DNA from: Herbaspirillum sp. ST 5-3
Lineage (GTDB): Bacteria; Pseudomonadota; Gammaproteobacteria; Burkholderiales; Burkholderiaceae_D
Direction: 5' to 3'
Length of the DNA stretch: 64,000 nucleotides
NCBI RefSeq assembly: GCF_004804275.1
Contig: NZ_STGI01000013.1
Span: forward strand, 62,001-126,000
This document shows positions 35,314-44,964 of the stretch, piece after piece (position 1 is the first letter of the stretch; each line of letters begins with the position of its first letter). The translations under genes and the position numbers were made by a program. Under the pieces are notes generated by a model, which was not told the DNA's origin, made no database searches, and saw only the letters and a list, made by a program, of their open reading frames with translations.

Positions 35314-35523
35314 ATGGCATTCAGCAAACACAACAAGCTCTACGTATCCGACTACACCCGATTCCTCTCCGAGATGAAGCAGAAGGATCCTTCGCTTGAC
35401 GAAAAACAGCGCAACGGCCGCCTGATTCACTGGGACAAGGCGCCGATCGATCTCGACGCCCGCCGCCGTGCGGAAGAATCCCGCATCAAGCAGCAAGCCT
35501 ACGTCTATCAGACCAAGCACTGA
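35314..35523 (+). CDS. DUF3460 family small protein
   Basis: 69 residues; KLYVSDYTRFLSEMKQKDP and RNGRLIHWDKAPIDLDARRRAEESRIKQQAYVYQ are, to my knowledge, the two conserved halves of DUF3460, a betaproteobacterial family of unknown function. It starts an operon: its TGA overlaps the scpA ATG (TGATG). The link to ScpA suggests a role near chromosome organisation but this is only positional. No convincing ribosome site. Confidence 0.85.
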   Translation: MAFSKHNKLYVSDYTRFLSEMKQKDPSLDEKQRNGRLIHWDKAPIDLDARRRAEESRIKQQAYVYQTKH

Positions 35524-36401
35524 TGACGACACAGCAGGACGCACTGCTAGCGCACTTGCCGGCTGATGCGCCCGAACTGGCGCTTGCGAATCAACCGGAC
35601 TCGACTCCCAACGTGATCGACGGCGTGGCATTCGCGAAACTGTACGGCGAGCCGCTGTTCAAGCTCCCGTCGGACCTCTACATCCCACCGGATGCGCTGG
35701 AAGTCTTTCTCGAAGCATTTCAGGGTCCGCTCGATCTGCTGCTGTACCTGATCCGCAAGCAGAACTTCAACATCCTCGACATTCCGATGGCGCAGGTCAC
35801 CCTGCAATACCTCGAATATGTCGAGCAGATCCGCGAACGCAATCTCGAACTGGCGGCCGAGTACCTGCTGATGGCCGCCATGCTCATCGAGATCAAGTCG
35901 CGCATGCTGCTGCCGGTGAAGAAGAGCGACAGCGGCGCGGAAGCGGAAGATCCGCGCGCCGAACTGGTGCGCCGCCTGCTGGAGTACGAGCAAATGAAGC
36001 TGGCCGCGCAGCAGATCGACACGCTGCCGCAGCTAGGCCGCGACTATGTTCGTGCGCAGATCTTCATTGAGCAGAGCATGGTCACGCGCTGGCCGGAAGT
36101 CAGCATGTCTGAATTGCAGGCCGTCTGGAGCGACATCCTCAAACGCGCCAAGCTGACCGCGCACCACACCATCAGCCGCGAAGAACTGTCCGTGCGCGAG
36201 CACATGACCGGCATCCTGCGCCGCTTGCAATCGGCAAAGTTTGTCGAATTCGCCGACCTGTTCGACCCCTCGCGCGGCGTGCCGGTGTTGGTCGTCAACT
36301 TCATCGCGCTGCTCGAACTGGCGAAAGAAACTCTGATCGAAATCACGCAGGCCGAAGCTTTTGCGCCGATCTATGTCCGATTGGCTTATTCTCCGACCTG
36401 A
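35523..36401 (+). CDS. scpA: Segregation and condensation protein A
   Basis: Kleisin of the SMC-ScpAB chromosome condensin. 292 residues. FQGPLDLLLYLIRKQNFNILDIPMAQVTLQYLEYVE is the ScpA N-terminal helical block, followed by EYLLMAAMLIEIKSRMLLP. ScpB is not adjacent. Translationally coupled to the DUF3460 gene; panC starts 51 bases later. The window therefore carries part of the SMC-ScpAB system as well as MksFEB. Confidence 0.95.
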   Translation: MTTQQDALLAHLPADAPELALANQPDSTPNVIDGVAFAKLYGEPLFKLPSDLYIPPDALEVFLEAFQGPLDLLLYLIRKQNFNILDIPMAQVTLQYLEYVEQIRERNLELAAEYLLMAAMLIEIKSRMLLPVKKSDSGAEAEDPRAELVRRLLEYEQMKLAAQQIDTLPQLGRDYVRAQIFIEQSMVTRWPEVSMSELQAVWSDILKRAKLTAHHTISREELSVREHMTGILRRLQSAKFVEFADLFDPSRGVPVLVVNFIALLELAKETLIEITQAEAFAPIYVRLAYSPT

Positions 36402-36440
36402 ACTTCACCATCCCCGGCCGCATCAGGCTCATTACCGTAG

Positions 36441-37292
<852 letters not shown>

Positions 37293-37324
37293 GCACCCGC
37301 TCCGCTCGCAATAGCCTGTAACCA

Positions 37325-38215
37325 ATGCGGCGCAAACACCTAACACGGCTTATCGCCTGCAGCATGCTCGCGCTGCTTCCCCTGGGATCAGCGCGGGCTG
37401 CGATTTCGGTCGTCGACGACACCAAACGAACCGTCACCCTTCCCGCGCCCGCGCACCGCATCGTCAGTCTCGCGCCGCATGTGACCGAACTGCTTTTCGC
37501 GGCGGGCGCCGGTCGCTATGTCGTCGGCGTTTCCGAATTCAGCGATTACCCGGCGGAAGCGAGGCGGATTCCTTCAGTCGGCAGCGGCTTGTCGCTCGAC
37601 ATGGAACGCATCATTCAGCTCAAACCCGATCTGATCGTCGGCTGGAACAACGGCAACGCAGCGCCGCAATTGGCAAGGCTTGAGCAGCTTGGCATTCCGG
37701 TATTCAAGAGCGAACCCTACGACTTCGCTGCGATTGCGCGTTCCATGGAAAGCCTGGCGCACCTGGCGGGGACCGACGCAGCCGGCGAAGCGGCGGCGAA
37801 CGCTTTCCGCACGCGCCTCAAGCATCTGCGCGATACCTACCAGCAGCGACGCAGCATCACCGTCTTCTACCAGATCTGGCGATCGCCGCTGATGACGCTG
37901 AACGGCATGCACATGGTGTCTTCCGCCATTCGTCAGTGCGGCGGCATCAATATCTTCGCCAGCCTGCCGCAACTCGCGCCCACAGTCAGCGTGGAGGCCG
38001 TGCTCAAGGCCGATCCTGAAGCGATCGTTGCCAGCAGCGGCGAGCAGGACGATGTGTTTTCGCCCTGGCGCCGCTTTCCAAAACTGAAGGCGGTTGCGCG
38101 CGGCAACCTCATCCTGGTCGATGGCACACTGATGAATCGTTCCGGACCGCGCATCCTGGATGGCATGGAAATGTTGTGCAAGGAACTCGACGCGGCACGC
38201 TCGAGAAGACCCTGA
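37325..38215 (+). CDS. btuF: ABC transporter periplasmic cobalamin-binding protein (BtuF-like)
   Basis: 296 residues with a signal peptide (about 25 residues, ARA cleavage). RIVSLAPHVTELLFAAGAGRYVVGVSEFSDYPAEA and LKPDLIVGWNNGNAAPQ are the class III vitamin-B12/siderophore receptor blocks. It starts 33 bases after panC, and is distant (about 8 kb) from btuB-btuC-btuD; it presumably still feeds BtuCD. No riboswitch is found ahead of it. A siderophore receptor is a possible alternative. Confidence 0.85.
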   Translation: MRRKHLTRLIACSMLALLPLGSARAAISVVDDTKRTVTLPAPAHRIVSLAPHVTELLFAAGAGRYVVGVSEFSDYPAEARRIPSVGSGLSLDMERIIQLKPDLIVGWNNGNAAPQLARLEQLGIPVFKSEPYDFAAIARSMESLAHLAGTDAAGEAAANAFRTRLKHLRDTYQQRRSITVFYQIWRSPLMTLNGMHMVSSAIRQCGGINIFASLPQLAPTVSVEAVLKADPEAIVASSGEQDDVFSPWRRFPKLKAVARGNLILVDGTLMNRSGPRILDGMEMLCKELDAARSRRP

Positions 38216-38259
38216 GCGATTGCTGCAAGGCGAGTTCCGCTTTGTCGTTCAACAGATCG

Positions 38260-38775
38260 TCAAAGCGGCATCAACATCAGGTCTGTATCGCCTGGGTCGA
38301 TGCCCTGCTGCGACAACAGCGTCGTCACCTGTGCGCGATGATGCGTCTGATGGTTAAAGAGATGGGTCACCAGCAGCCATGCCGGTCGGGTGCGAGTCGA
38401 TTTGGTCAGGCCGCTGTACCAGCTGAAATCGCTTGCCAGCCATTCAGCGTCGAGCGTCGCAGCCCAGGCCAGGATATCCTCGTCCATCGCTGATCGCGCA
38501 GCCTTGAGCGCATGCCAATCCTCGTACAGGTCAGTGCCAATCGAAGCCTTCGGATACGCCTTCGCCAGCGGCGTCTCATGCGTAAAACGGCCCAGCCACA
38601 TGTAGTCCCCCCAGATGATGTGATTCAAGGTCGAATGGATCGACTTGAAGAACGCGCCTCGATCCAACTTGCGCTCTTCATCCGTCAGGCGCTCGCACGC
38701 CTGGTAAAGCTTTTCATTCATCCAGTGGTTGTAAGCTGCCATGGTCTGCGCGTATCCGGGTGCGATCATATCCAA
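38260..38775 (-). CDS. DinB family protein
   Basis: 171 residues, four-helix bundle. Metal-site histidines are visible in FKSIHSTLNHIIWGD (near residues 44-58) and in HLFNHQTHHRAQV (near 138-150). The family includes thiol transferases and damage-inducible proteins of unknown function; no substrate can be assigned. Convergent with btuF. Confidence 0.9.
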   Translation of the reverse strand: MDMIAPGYAQTMAAYNHWMNEKLYQACERLTDEERKLDRGAFFKSIHSTLNHIIWGDYMWLGRFTHETPLAKAYPKASIGTDLYEDWHALKAARSAMDEDILAWAATLDAEWLASDFSWYSGLTKSTRTRPAWLLVTHLFNHQTHHRAQVTTLLSQQGIDPGDTDLMLMPL

Positions 38776-38835
38776 TCCATGCTGAAAATGATGAAATCAA
38801 CAAGGGCATGATAACGAACTGCGCGCCGGAATGTG

Positions 38836-38863
38836 TTGACGCAAGGGCAAGCCCATATATAAT
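38836..38863 (+). promoter_or_regulatory. Sigma-70 promoter before the small membrane protein
   Basis: TTGACG (38836-38841), 16-base spacer, TATAAT (38858-38863). The leader to the ATG at 38968 is about 97 bases. Confidence 0.6.
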
Positions 38864-38967
38864 CGTCCGATTTCGCGGGGCAGGCTGCACGCCTTGCAAT
38901 GGTTTGTTCGATTCCGGGCACTGATCGCGTGGCCGGTTGTTTCGCATCGTAGATTCAGTGGAATTTT

Positions 38968-39330
38968 ATGGGCTTCTCGAACGAAAAACCTGTTTTCCGT
39001 CAGCGTCGCATGCCGCAATGGAAAAGAACCGCTCTGATGACGGGCGGCTGCGTGCTGGGCACGCTTGTTGCGCTGTCCTTTTACCCACCAACCCTGGAAG
39101 CCGCGCGCAGCCTTCTCCCCCAGCCGATTTCCAACGCAATCGCTTCCCAGAACGGCAAATATCTGTCGCCCGCCGAAGCACGAAAACAGCATCTCTCGGA
39201 AGCCGGGACTGCGGTGCACGGCATGTACATCAAGGATCCCTACGGCTGCGTCTACATGTTTCAGTACGTCTCGGCGAGCTTATCACTCATTCCGGTCGTG
39301 TCCGAACACGGCAAGCAGGTCTGCGAATAA
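38968..39330 (+). CDS. Hypothetical membrane-anchored protein
   Basis: 120 residues: a basic N-terminus (RQRRMPQWKR), one membrane segment near residues 23-42 (TALMTGGCVLGTLVALSF), and a periplasmic-looking C-terminal part ending in YGCVYMFQYVSASLSLIPV...KQVCE with paired cysteines. I recognise no family. It has its own strong promoter and ends 2 bases from the convergent ParA gene, with no terminator between. Confidence 0.75.
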   Translation: MGFSNEKPVFRQRRMPQWKRTALMTGGCVLGTLVALSFYPPTLEAARSLLPQPISNAIASQNGKYLSPAEARKQHLSEAGTAVHGMYIKDPYGCVYMFQYVSASLSLIPVVSEHGKQVCE

Positions 39331-39331
39331 A

Positions 39332-39943
39332 TTACTGCTGCACCCACTTCACGACTTCCTGCCACTGCTCGAGATCCTTATCCACCCGCGACGGTGCGAC
39401 ATCCCATACCGTGGCGCCGTGGGCGGCGAGCTGGACGTAGTTCTGCGTGTCGCGCAGATAGCCAAGCACAGGCAAACCAAGATTACTGACGTAATGCGCG
39501 AGCTGGTCCGCGGCGCGGGTGCGAACGTTGATGCGCATGCCAAGCACACCGACGCCGGCGTGACCATGCCTGCCGGCGAGGCGCTGCAGGAATTCCTGGG
39601 TTGCCAGAATATCGAACATCGATGCCTGGAGCGGCACAAGGACCTTGTCGGCAATGCGCAATACCTCTTCAAGTCGCGCACCGGAGAGTCCGGCCGGCGT
39701 ATCGAGCACGATATGCGTGGTGCCCTTGGGCGGCCTGGCAACATGGCCATTGACGATGTCCCATGAGGCGATCGGCGGAAGGCTGCCGGGGCGCAGCGCC
39801 AGCCATGCGCGAGAAGATTGCTGGACATCCGAATCGCCGAGCATGACTTTGTGGCCCTGCTTGGCGAAATATCCGGCGAGATTGGTGGCGATGGTGCTTT
39901 TGCCGACGCCTCCCTTTGGATTCGCAATGACAATGACTGGCAT
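39332..39943 (-). CDS. Orphan ParA/MinD-family ATPase
   Basis: 203 residues from ATG 39943, preceded by GGGGGG; the 27 codons upstream have no ribosome site. IANPKGGVGKSTIATNLAGY contains the deviant Walker A (KGGVGKST, residues 10-17), and VMLGDSDVQQSS, HIVLDTPAG are the switch segments. Without a ParB or DNA-binding N-terminus it is a short, single-domain ParA that may position a cargo (chromosome, pole or other cluster). It lies beside mksF, divergent with a 156-base gap. It could be plasmid-derived; it is not a clear ParA partition system. Confidence 0.9.
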   Translation of the reverse strand: MPVIVIANPKGGVGKSTIATNLAGYFAKQGHKVMLGDSDVQQSSRAWLALRPGSLPPIASWDIVNGHVARPPKGTTHIVLDTPAGLSGARLEEVLRIADKVLVPLQASMFDILATQEFLQRLAGRHGHAGVGVLGMRINVRTRAADQLAHYVSNLGLPVLGYLRDTQNYVQLAAHGATVWDVAPSRVDKDLEQWQEVVKWVQQ

Positions 39944-40099
39944 GTTCCCCCCGATGAGTTGACATGTTTGCAATACTTTTGTCGTTTCGTGCCACTGACG
40001 CAACGTTTCCAAAGAGCATAACACGGCATCTTTTCAGCAAGGAAACTGTGGACGCGCTTTTCTGCTCCCCGGCAAGTTATCGTGCCTTAAAATACCGCG

Positions 40100-41518
40100 A
40101 TGCAAAACAATTCGACGACTCTCCCCGCCGTCACGGACGACGGCGCCCCAGCCTCGCTGCAAGCCTATTTCAAGCCTGACATCTCTCCGGACGATATTGA
40201 GCAGGTCTTCCGCCTGAAGCGGGCGCAACCGCTGCTGCAGGCATTTACCGCCCTGTTCCATGGCGGATTCGATGGCGTGCTGGTGCGATTGCTGGTGCTC
40301 AAGGAACTGGCGGCCGACACGCAGTCGTCTGCGCTGTCGCGCGCCGACATCAACACCCGGCTCGCCTATCTCGATCCGGACAGCCTGGAAACCGTGCTGG
40401 CACGCCTGCGCTCGCATCAGTTGCTCGCCTGGGATGCCGCACAGGGCGTCTATCGCATGACGCCGACCGCGCGCAATGTGCTGGCGGCCATCGACGGCCT
40501 GCTCGGCCTGATTCAAGGCGACGACGAGGCGGAGATGGGCTTCCTGCTGTCACAGGTCGCCGGATCGCAGGCGGTCGGCGGCGTGAATGTCGAGCAGTTG
40601 CAACACCTGCTCGGACGCCTGGTCGACCTGACCGAGGAGTTCCGCGACGCGATTGCCTCCGGTTCGGAATTCCGGCTGCGCGCGGCGCAGGAAAAATGGC
40701 ATACCGCCTGCGACTGGGTGGAGAAAGGATCGCAGATCATCCATGCGATCACGACCGATCCCCAGGCCGATGCGGCCACGCATCGCGCGGCGCAAGCCAT
40801 CGGCCGCGCACAGAGCGCCCTCCTGAACATGCAGGGCATGTTTTCGCGCGCCCTCAACCAGATCGAGCGCCAGCGCGTCCATCTCGGGCAATCCGGCCTC
40901 TCGACCACCGATATCAAGACCTGGCTGATGCAGCAGGACGACCTGGCGGCCCTGGCGGACGGCGCCGTGTCGACGCCGGTCACGCCACTGTTCATCACTC
41001 CTTCGGAAATGATCGATGTCGCCGAAGCCGAACTGTTCGCCGATCGGGTCGCGACCGCGGCTTCCGCACTGCCCGCGGGTGAGGACGCGCCCGTCACGCG
41101 CAGCCAGGAAGCGAGCATGCCGGTCGAGCTGGACGCGTGGCTGAATCGCCTCTCGTCATTTGCGTCGCCATCGCCGGCCGCCACGCCGGTGCAGGACACG
41201 CTGCTGCCGGCCAGCTTCGCGATCGCCTCCTACCGGGCTTCGCTGCTGCCGCTGCTGGGCGATGAAAGCGAATCGGCGCTGCAAGGCGGCACTGCGCACA
41301 TGGCTCGCCTGCCGCTGGTCTTCACGCCACAAGACGGCATGATCGCGCTGAAGGACCCGCATGTGGTCGCCATCTCGAACGCATCCCTCTCACACAAACC
41401 AGAATCTCGAACGGATATACAGCATGAACCACGAAGCGCAAATCCTGATCGCACAGTTGCTCACGCATCAGACGCTACCGCGCGACAACAAGCTGGTGAA
41501 GCGAGCGCTGTCGGATGA
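40100..41518 (+). CDS. mksF: MksF/JetA-like kleisin of an alternative condensin
   Basis: 472 residues, first of a three-gene condensin operon (MksF-MksE-MksB, equivalent to Wadjet JetA-JetB-JetC). The N-terminal part is a winged-helix region (LSRADINTRLAYLDPDSLETVLARLRSHQLLAWD), followed by long helices and a low-complexity Ser/Ala/Pro region (from about residue 330). Function inferred from order, length and the unmistakable MksB. Its last 95 bases lie inside the mksE reading frame. The tail after about residue 430 is unlike a structured domain. Confidence 0.8.
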   Translation: MQNNSTTLPAVTDDGAPASLQAYFKPDISPDDIEQVFRLKRAQPLLQAFTALFHGGFDGVLVRLLVLKELAADTQSSALSRADINTRLAYLDPDSLETVLARLRSHQLLAWDAAQGVYRMTPTARNVLAAIDGLLGLIQGDDEAEMGFLLSQVAGSQAVGGVNVEQLQHLLGRLVDLTEEFRDAIASGSEFRLRAAQEKWHTACDWVEKGSQIIHAITTDPQADAATHRAAQAIGRAQSALLNMQGMFSRALNQIERQRVHLGQSGLSTTDIKTWLMQQDDLAALADGAVSTPVTPLFITPSEMIDVAEAELFADRVATAASALPAGEDAPVTRSQEASMPVELDAWLNRLSSFASPSPAATPVQDTLLPASFAIASYRASLLPLLGDESESALQGGTAHMARLPLVFTPQDGMIALKDPHVVAISNASLSHKPESRTDIQHEPRSANPDRTVAHASDATARQQAGEASAVG

Positions 41519-42065
41519 ATTGTTCCGCGCCGAGCTCGATAATCGTCTTTCGGCCTGCGGACTGAAGCTGCTCGACAACGTCTACGCCGACCACGTCACG
41601 CTCGCGCTGACGCGCGAAGTCGAACCGAAGATCTTCGGTGCGCGCGACACATGGCAGAACAATAATGCCGGCCTGGCACGCGACGGCGTGGCGCTGCTGG
41701 TGGTGCTGTGGGCGCTCATCATTCTGCCCAAACGCGAGCGGCAGGAGTCGCACCGCAACGCCGCCGAGGATCAGAACGACATGTTCGGCAAGGACAAGCC
41801 CATGCCGCGCGCGGAAGAGGCGTCGACCGGTATTTCCCTCAAGGCGCTGCTGGCGGACTTCGGCGACAAGCTCGGCAAGAAGACGCGCATCGGCATGAAC
41901 CTCGGCCAGCTTGCAAGGCTCGGCTTCATCGAAATGAAAGGCGACATGATCCTGGAAGGACCGCTGCTGGATCTGATGATGGATACCGACACGCTCAAGG
42001 AGCGCATCGTCAACGGAGCTCTGGCCGACATTTTCAAGCGCGCGCCGCAGGAAGTCACGGAATAG
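41424..42065 (+). CDS. mksE: MksE/JetB-like kite subunit (DUF4194)
   Basis: 213 residues from the ATG at 41424 (MNHEAQILIAQLLTHQTLPR); the conserved region follows immediately, so a later start is unlikely. The frame upstream to 41361 has no ribosome site. Domain DUF4194 (LALTREVEPKIFG, and NNAGLARDGVALLVVLWALIILPKRE) is the KITE-like MksE/JetB subunit that binds the kleisin and MksB heads. Starts within mksF (95-base overlap) and ends 7 bases before mksB. Confidence 0.85.
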   Translation: MNHEAQILIAQLLTHQTLPRDNKLVKRALSDELFRAELDNRLSACGLKLLDNVYADHVTLALTREVEPKIFGARDTWQNNNAGLARDGVALLVVLWALIILPKRERQESHRNAAEDQNDMFGKDKPMPRAEEASTGISLKALLADFGDKLGKKTRIGMNLGQLARLGFIEMKGDMILEGPLLDLMMDTDTLKERIVNGALADIFKRAPQEVTE

Positions 42066-42072
42066 GAATCGC

Positions 42073-44901
42073 ATGTTTCATATCAAATCGCTTGAACTGG
42101 TGCACTGGGATTACTGGCAGCGCATCAAGAACATCCCGCTGGACGCAAAGATCATCACCATCGCCGGGCAGAACGGCTCCGGCAAGACGACCCTGCTCGA
42201 TGCCTTGCGCACGCTGTTCGGCCTCGACTGCTCGATGGGTCGCTCATACAAGCACTACGCGCGCCACTCCGGCGAGCAGACCGCCTGGCTGCGCGCCGTG
42301 GTCGACAATCGCCCCAGCGGACGCCAGCTTTCCAACCGGCCGTTCCGCGCTTCGGGCTTTTTCAGCGAGGATGAAGTCACGCTGTTCTGCCAGATCCAGA
42401 AGAACGGAGGAGACTGGCGGCGTCAGTACCTGATGCGCGGTGGCGTGGTCGAGATCGAGGCGGTGCAGGAGGCCAGCGACTGGCTCGGTCTGGACGCGTA
42501 TCGCAAGCGGCTGGCCAATGCCGGCTTGTCGCAGGCGATGGCGAAGGTGCTGGCGCTGGAACAAGGCGAGACCGACAAGCTGTGCGAATACGCGCCGCGA
42601 CAGTTGCTCGACCTTGTGTTCCAGGTATTCGGCGACAAGGAAGTGCTGGACGCTTACGACGAAGCGAAGCGCCACCAGCGCGACACCGAGACCGAGTTGC
42701 AGCGCTTCGAAGCGGATCTCGCCGCCTCGCAGACCAACCTCGAACGCTTGCGCCTGCGGGTGGCGAACTACCATCAGTGGGAAGGGCTGAACAAGGAGCG
42801 GCGCGACCTGCAGGAAGAAATCCTGCCGACGCTGCAATATCACGAAACACGGGAAAAAGCGGCAACCGTCAGCCAGGCACTGCGCGATGCAAAAAGATCG
42901 GTGGTCACGCAGGATGCGCAGTTGTCCGAAAAGCGCGTCCTTGTTGCCGAGCGCGCAAAAGCCCTGAGCGCAGCGCACGATCACGAGACGGCGCTGGAGC
43001 AGGAAAAGACCACACTGGAAAGGCGGCTGGGCGAGATCAACACCAGACTCAAGCCGCTGGAAAACCTGCTGGAACAAAAAATGCGTCTGCAGAAACTGGC
43101 CTCCGATGCCGGCGCCGATATCGCCGATGTCGCCGCGCAAGCGGAGCAGAAGGAAGCCGAGTACATAGGTCTGCGCCAGGCGCGCGCGGACCTCGCCAGC
43201 CGGCTTGCCGCCGATCGTGCCGCCATTGCGGCGCTTGAGGGCAAGGCGGCGTTGCCGGAACCGGACAATGTGCGTTCCATGCGACGCGCGCTGAACGATG
43301 CCGGCATTGCGCATGAGATGCTGACCGACATCATCGAGGTGACCGACCCGCGCTGGCAAGGCGCTGTCGAGGGCGTGCTGCGCGGCTCTACTTTCGTCGT
43401 CTTGCTGAAGAACGCGAAAGATGCGGCAGCGGCCTATCGTCTCGGCGAGAAGGAGCGCTATGGACACTTCATCGTCCCCGAACGCGTCGCCGCGCCGGTA
43501 GCGAAGGATCAAAGCCTGTTGTCGGTGCTGCGCTTTTCCGCACCCGCGCCGGCATGGCTGATCGATCAGCTGGCCCGCATCACCCGCGTCGATTCGGTCG
43601 ATGAAGGGGCCAAGCTGCCGGGATCACCGGAGTGGATCACGCCGGACGCATATCACCGTGAACGGCGAGGCGGCCGCTCGCTGTTCGTTGAACCATCGCG
43701 CTACCGTTTCGGCCAGGCCGGGCGTGCGCAACGCCTGGCGGCATTGCAACAAGCCTTGCCAAAACTGGAAGCGGAAGAAGACACGTTGACCTTGAAGATC
43801 AACAAGCTTGCCGGTGAAATCAGCGCACTCAAGGCGCGCCTTGCCGGCGTCGATGCCGCCAAGGAATTGATCGCACGACAAATGGAATTCGAGGAAGCGG
43901 AACGCGGCGCCACGCCGCTCAAGGCCACGCGCACCGAGGTCGGCACCCGTCTCGGCGAGCTGTATCCGCTCCTGAAGACCGCGACGGAAGCGCGCGTGCT
44001 TGCCGACCGCGAATGGAACGGGACAAAGAACGCACTGACCGAGGGCGAAGCGCACTTGCGGCAGGCAAACAAGCGCAATGAAGAAGAGCGCAGCGCGCAC
44101 GCCCGTACGCTTGCCGGTATTCGCCAGACATGGCGTCACCTGCCGTTCAACTGGCGCCGCCCTGCCCGCCGCCACGCACTGGTCGAGGAACATCAGAATG
44201 CGCACCAGGTCGAACTGCGACTCAAGCATCTGACAAGCGATCTCGAACGCGAGGACTGGGAAACCGATGTGACCGTGGTCGATCAACATGCGCGCCTGTC
44301 GGCACTGCTGCAGGGGCGGCAAGCGGAAACCGAGGAGCGCCGCTACCAGAACAACCGGGCGATTGAAGCGACCACCAATGCACGCGGGGCCTACATCGAG
44401 CGGCTGCGCTACACCATCAAGACTTACAGCCGCAACATCAAGGAACTGGGCGAACTGGCAGGGATTGAAGTCCACACCGACCCCGTTCGACTGGAAAACG
44501 ACGACATTCAACTGTCTCAAGCGGGCTTGCATGTCCGCTTCAAGTTCGACGGCAAGGGGCCAATCGGCATGAACGACGGCGAAGCCTCGGGCGGTCAGCA
44601 GGTGATGAAATCCCTGATCCTGCTGATCGGCCTGCTGAAGTCCGACGAAGGCTCCGGCGGTTTCGTGTTCATCGACGAACCATTCGCGCATCTGGACATA
44701 CGCAACATTCAACTGGTCGGCGAATTCCTCAAGAACACCGACGCGCAGTACCTGATGACGACGCCGCTGACGCACAACACCGACGTCTACGATCCGTCGG
44801 AACTCACGCTGATCACCAGCAAGAAGAAGAAGGAAACCCACTGGGCGCAACCGATCTTCGTGCTGCAGCGGCGCCCCGCGCCGTCGGCGAAAGCGGCCTG
44901 A
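42073..44901 (+). CDS. mksB: MksB/JetC-like SMC ATPase
   Basis: 942 residues: Walker A GQNGSGKT (residues 32-39), a long coiled-coil middle with central hinge-like region (EGVLRGSTFVVLLKN and neighbouring), signature SGGQQ (near 839-843) and Walker B FVFIDEP (D868/E869). This is an SMC-like condensin ATPase, shorter than canonical SMC, as in MksB/JetC. In Wadjet type I the fourth gene JetD/MksG (Toprim-like nuclease) cleaves plasmid DNA; here the next gene downstream is cobQ on the opposite strand, so no nuclease partner is encoded beside it. Condensin role in chromosome organisation is therefore more likely than plasmid defence, unless a JetD lies elsewhere. Confidence 0.9.
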   Translation: MFHIKSLELVHWDYWQRIKNIPLDAKIITIAGQNGSGKTTLLDALRTLFGLDCSMGRSYKHYARHSGEQTAWLRAVVDNRPSGRQLSNRPFRASGFFSEDEVTLFCQIQKNGGDWRRQYLMRGGVVEIEAVQEASDWLGLDAYRKRLANAGLSQAMAKVLALEQGETDKLCEYAPRQLLDLVFQVFGDKEVLDAYDEAKRHQRDTETELQRFEADLAASQTNLERLRLRVANYHQWEGLNKERRDLQEEILPTLQYHETREKAATVSQALRDAKRSVVTQDAQLSEKRVLVAERAKALSAAHDHETALEQEKTTLERRLGEINTRLKPLENLLEQKMRLQKLASDAGADIADVAAQAEQKEAEYIGLRQARADLASRLAADRAAIAALEGKAALPEPDNVRSMRRALNDAGIAHEMLTDIIEVTDPRWQGAVEGVLRGSTFVVLLKNAKDAAAAYRLGEKERYGHFIVPERVAAPVAKDQSLLSVLRFSAPAPAWLIDQLARITRVDSVDEGAKLPGSPEWITPDAYHRERRGGRSLFVEPSRYRFGQAGRAQRLAALQQALPKLEAEEDTLTLKINKLAGEISALKARLAGVDAAKELIARQMEFEEAERGATPLKATRTEVGTRLGELYPLLKTATEARVLADREWNGTKNALTEGEAHLRQANKRNEEERSAHARTLAGIRQTWRHLPFNWRRPARRHALVEEHQNAHQVELRLKHLTSDLEREDWETDVTVVDQHARLSALLQGRQAETEERRYQNNRAIEATTNARGAYIERLRYTIKTYSRNIKELGELAGIEVHTDPVRLENDDIQLSQAGLHVRFKFDGKGPIGMNDGEASGGQQVMKSLILLIGLLKSDEGSGGFVFIDEPFAHLDIRNIQLVGEFLKNTDAQYLMTTPLTHNTDVYDPSELTLITSKKKKETHWAQPIFVLQRRPAPSAKAA

Positions 44902-44964
44902 CCGCCAAGCGGTCCTGCGAGCCATGCGTGACAGCAGTTGCGCATGGCGGTGAGCTCGGCTGAA

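Noticed and set aside
39332-40024. ParA start at 40024
   Set aside because: The extra N-terminal residues lack a ribosome site and the conserved Walker A begins directly after ATG 39943.
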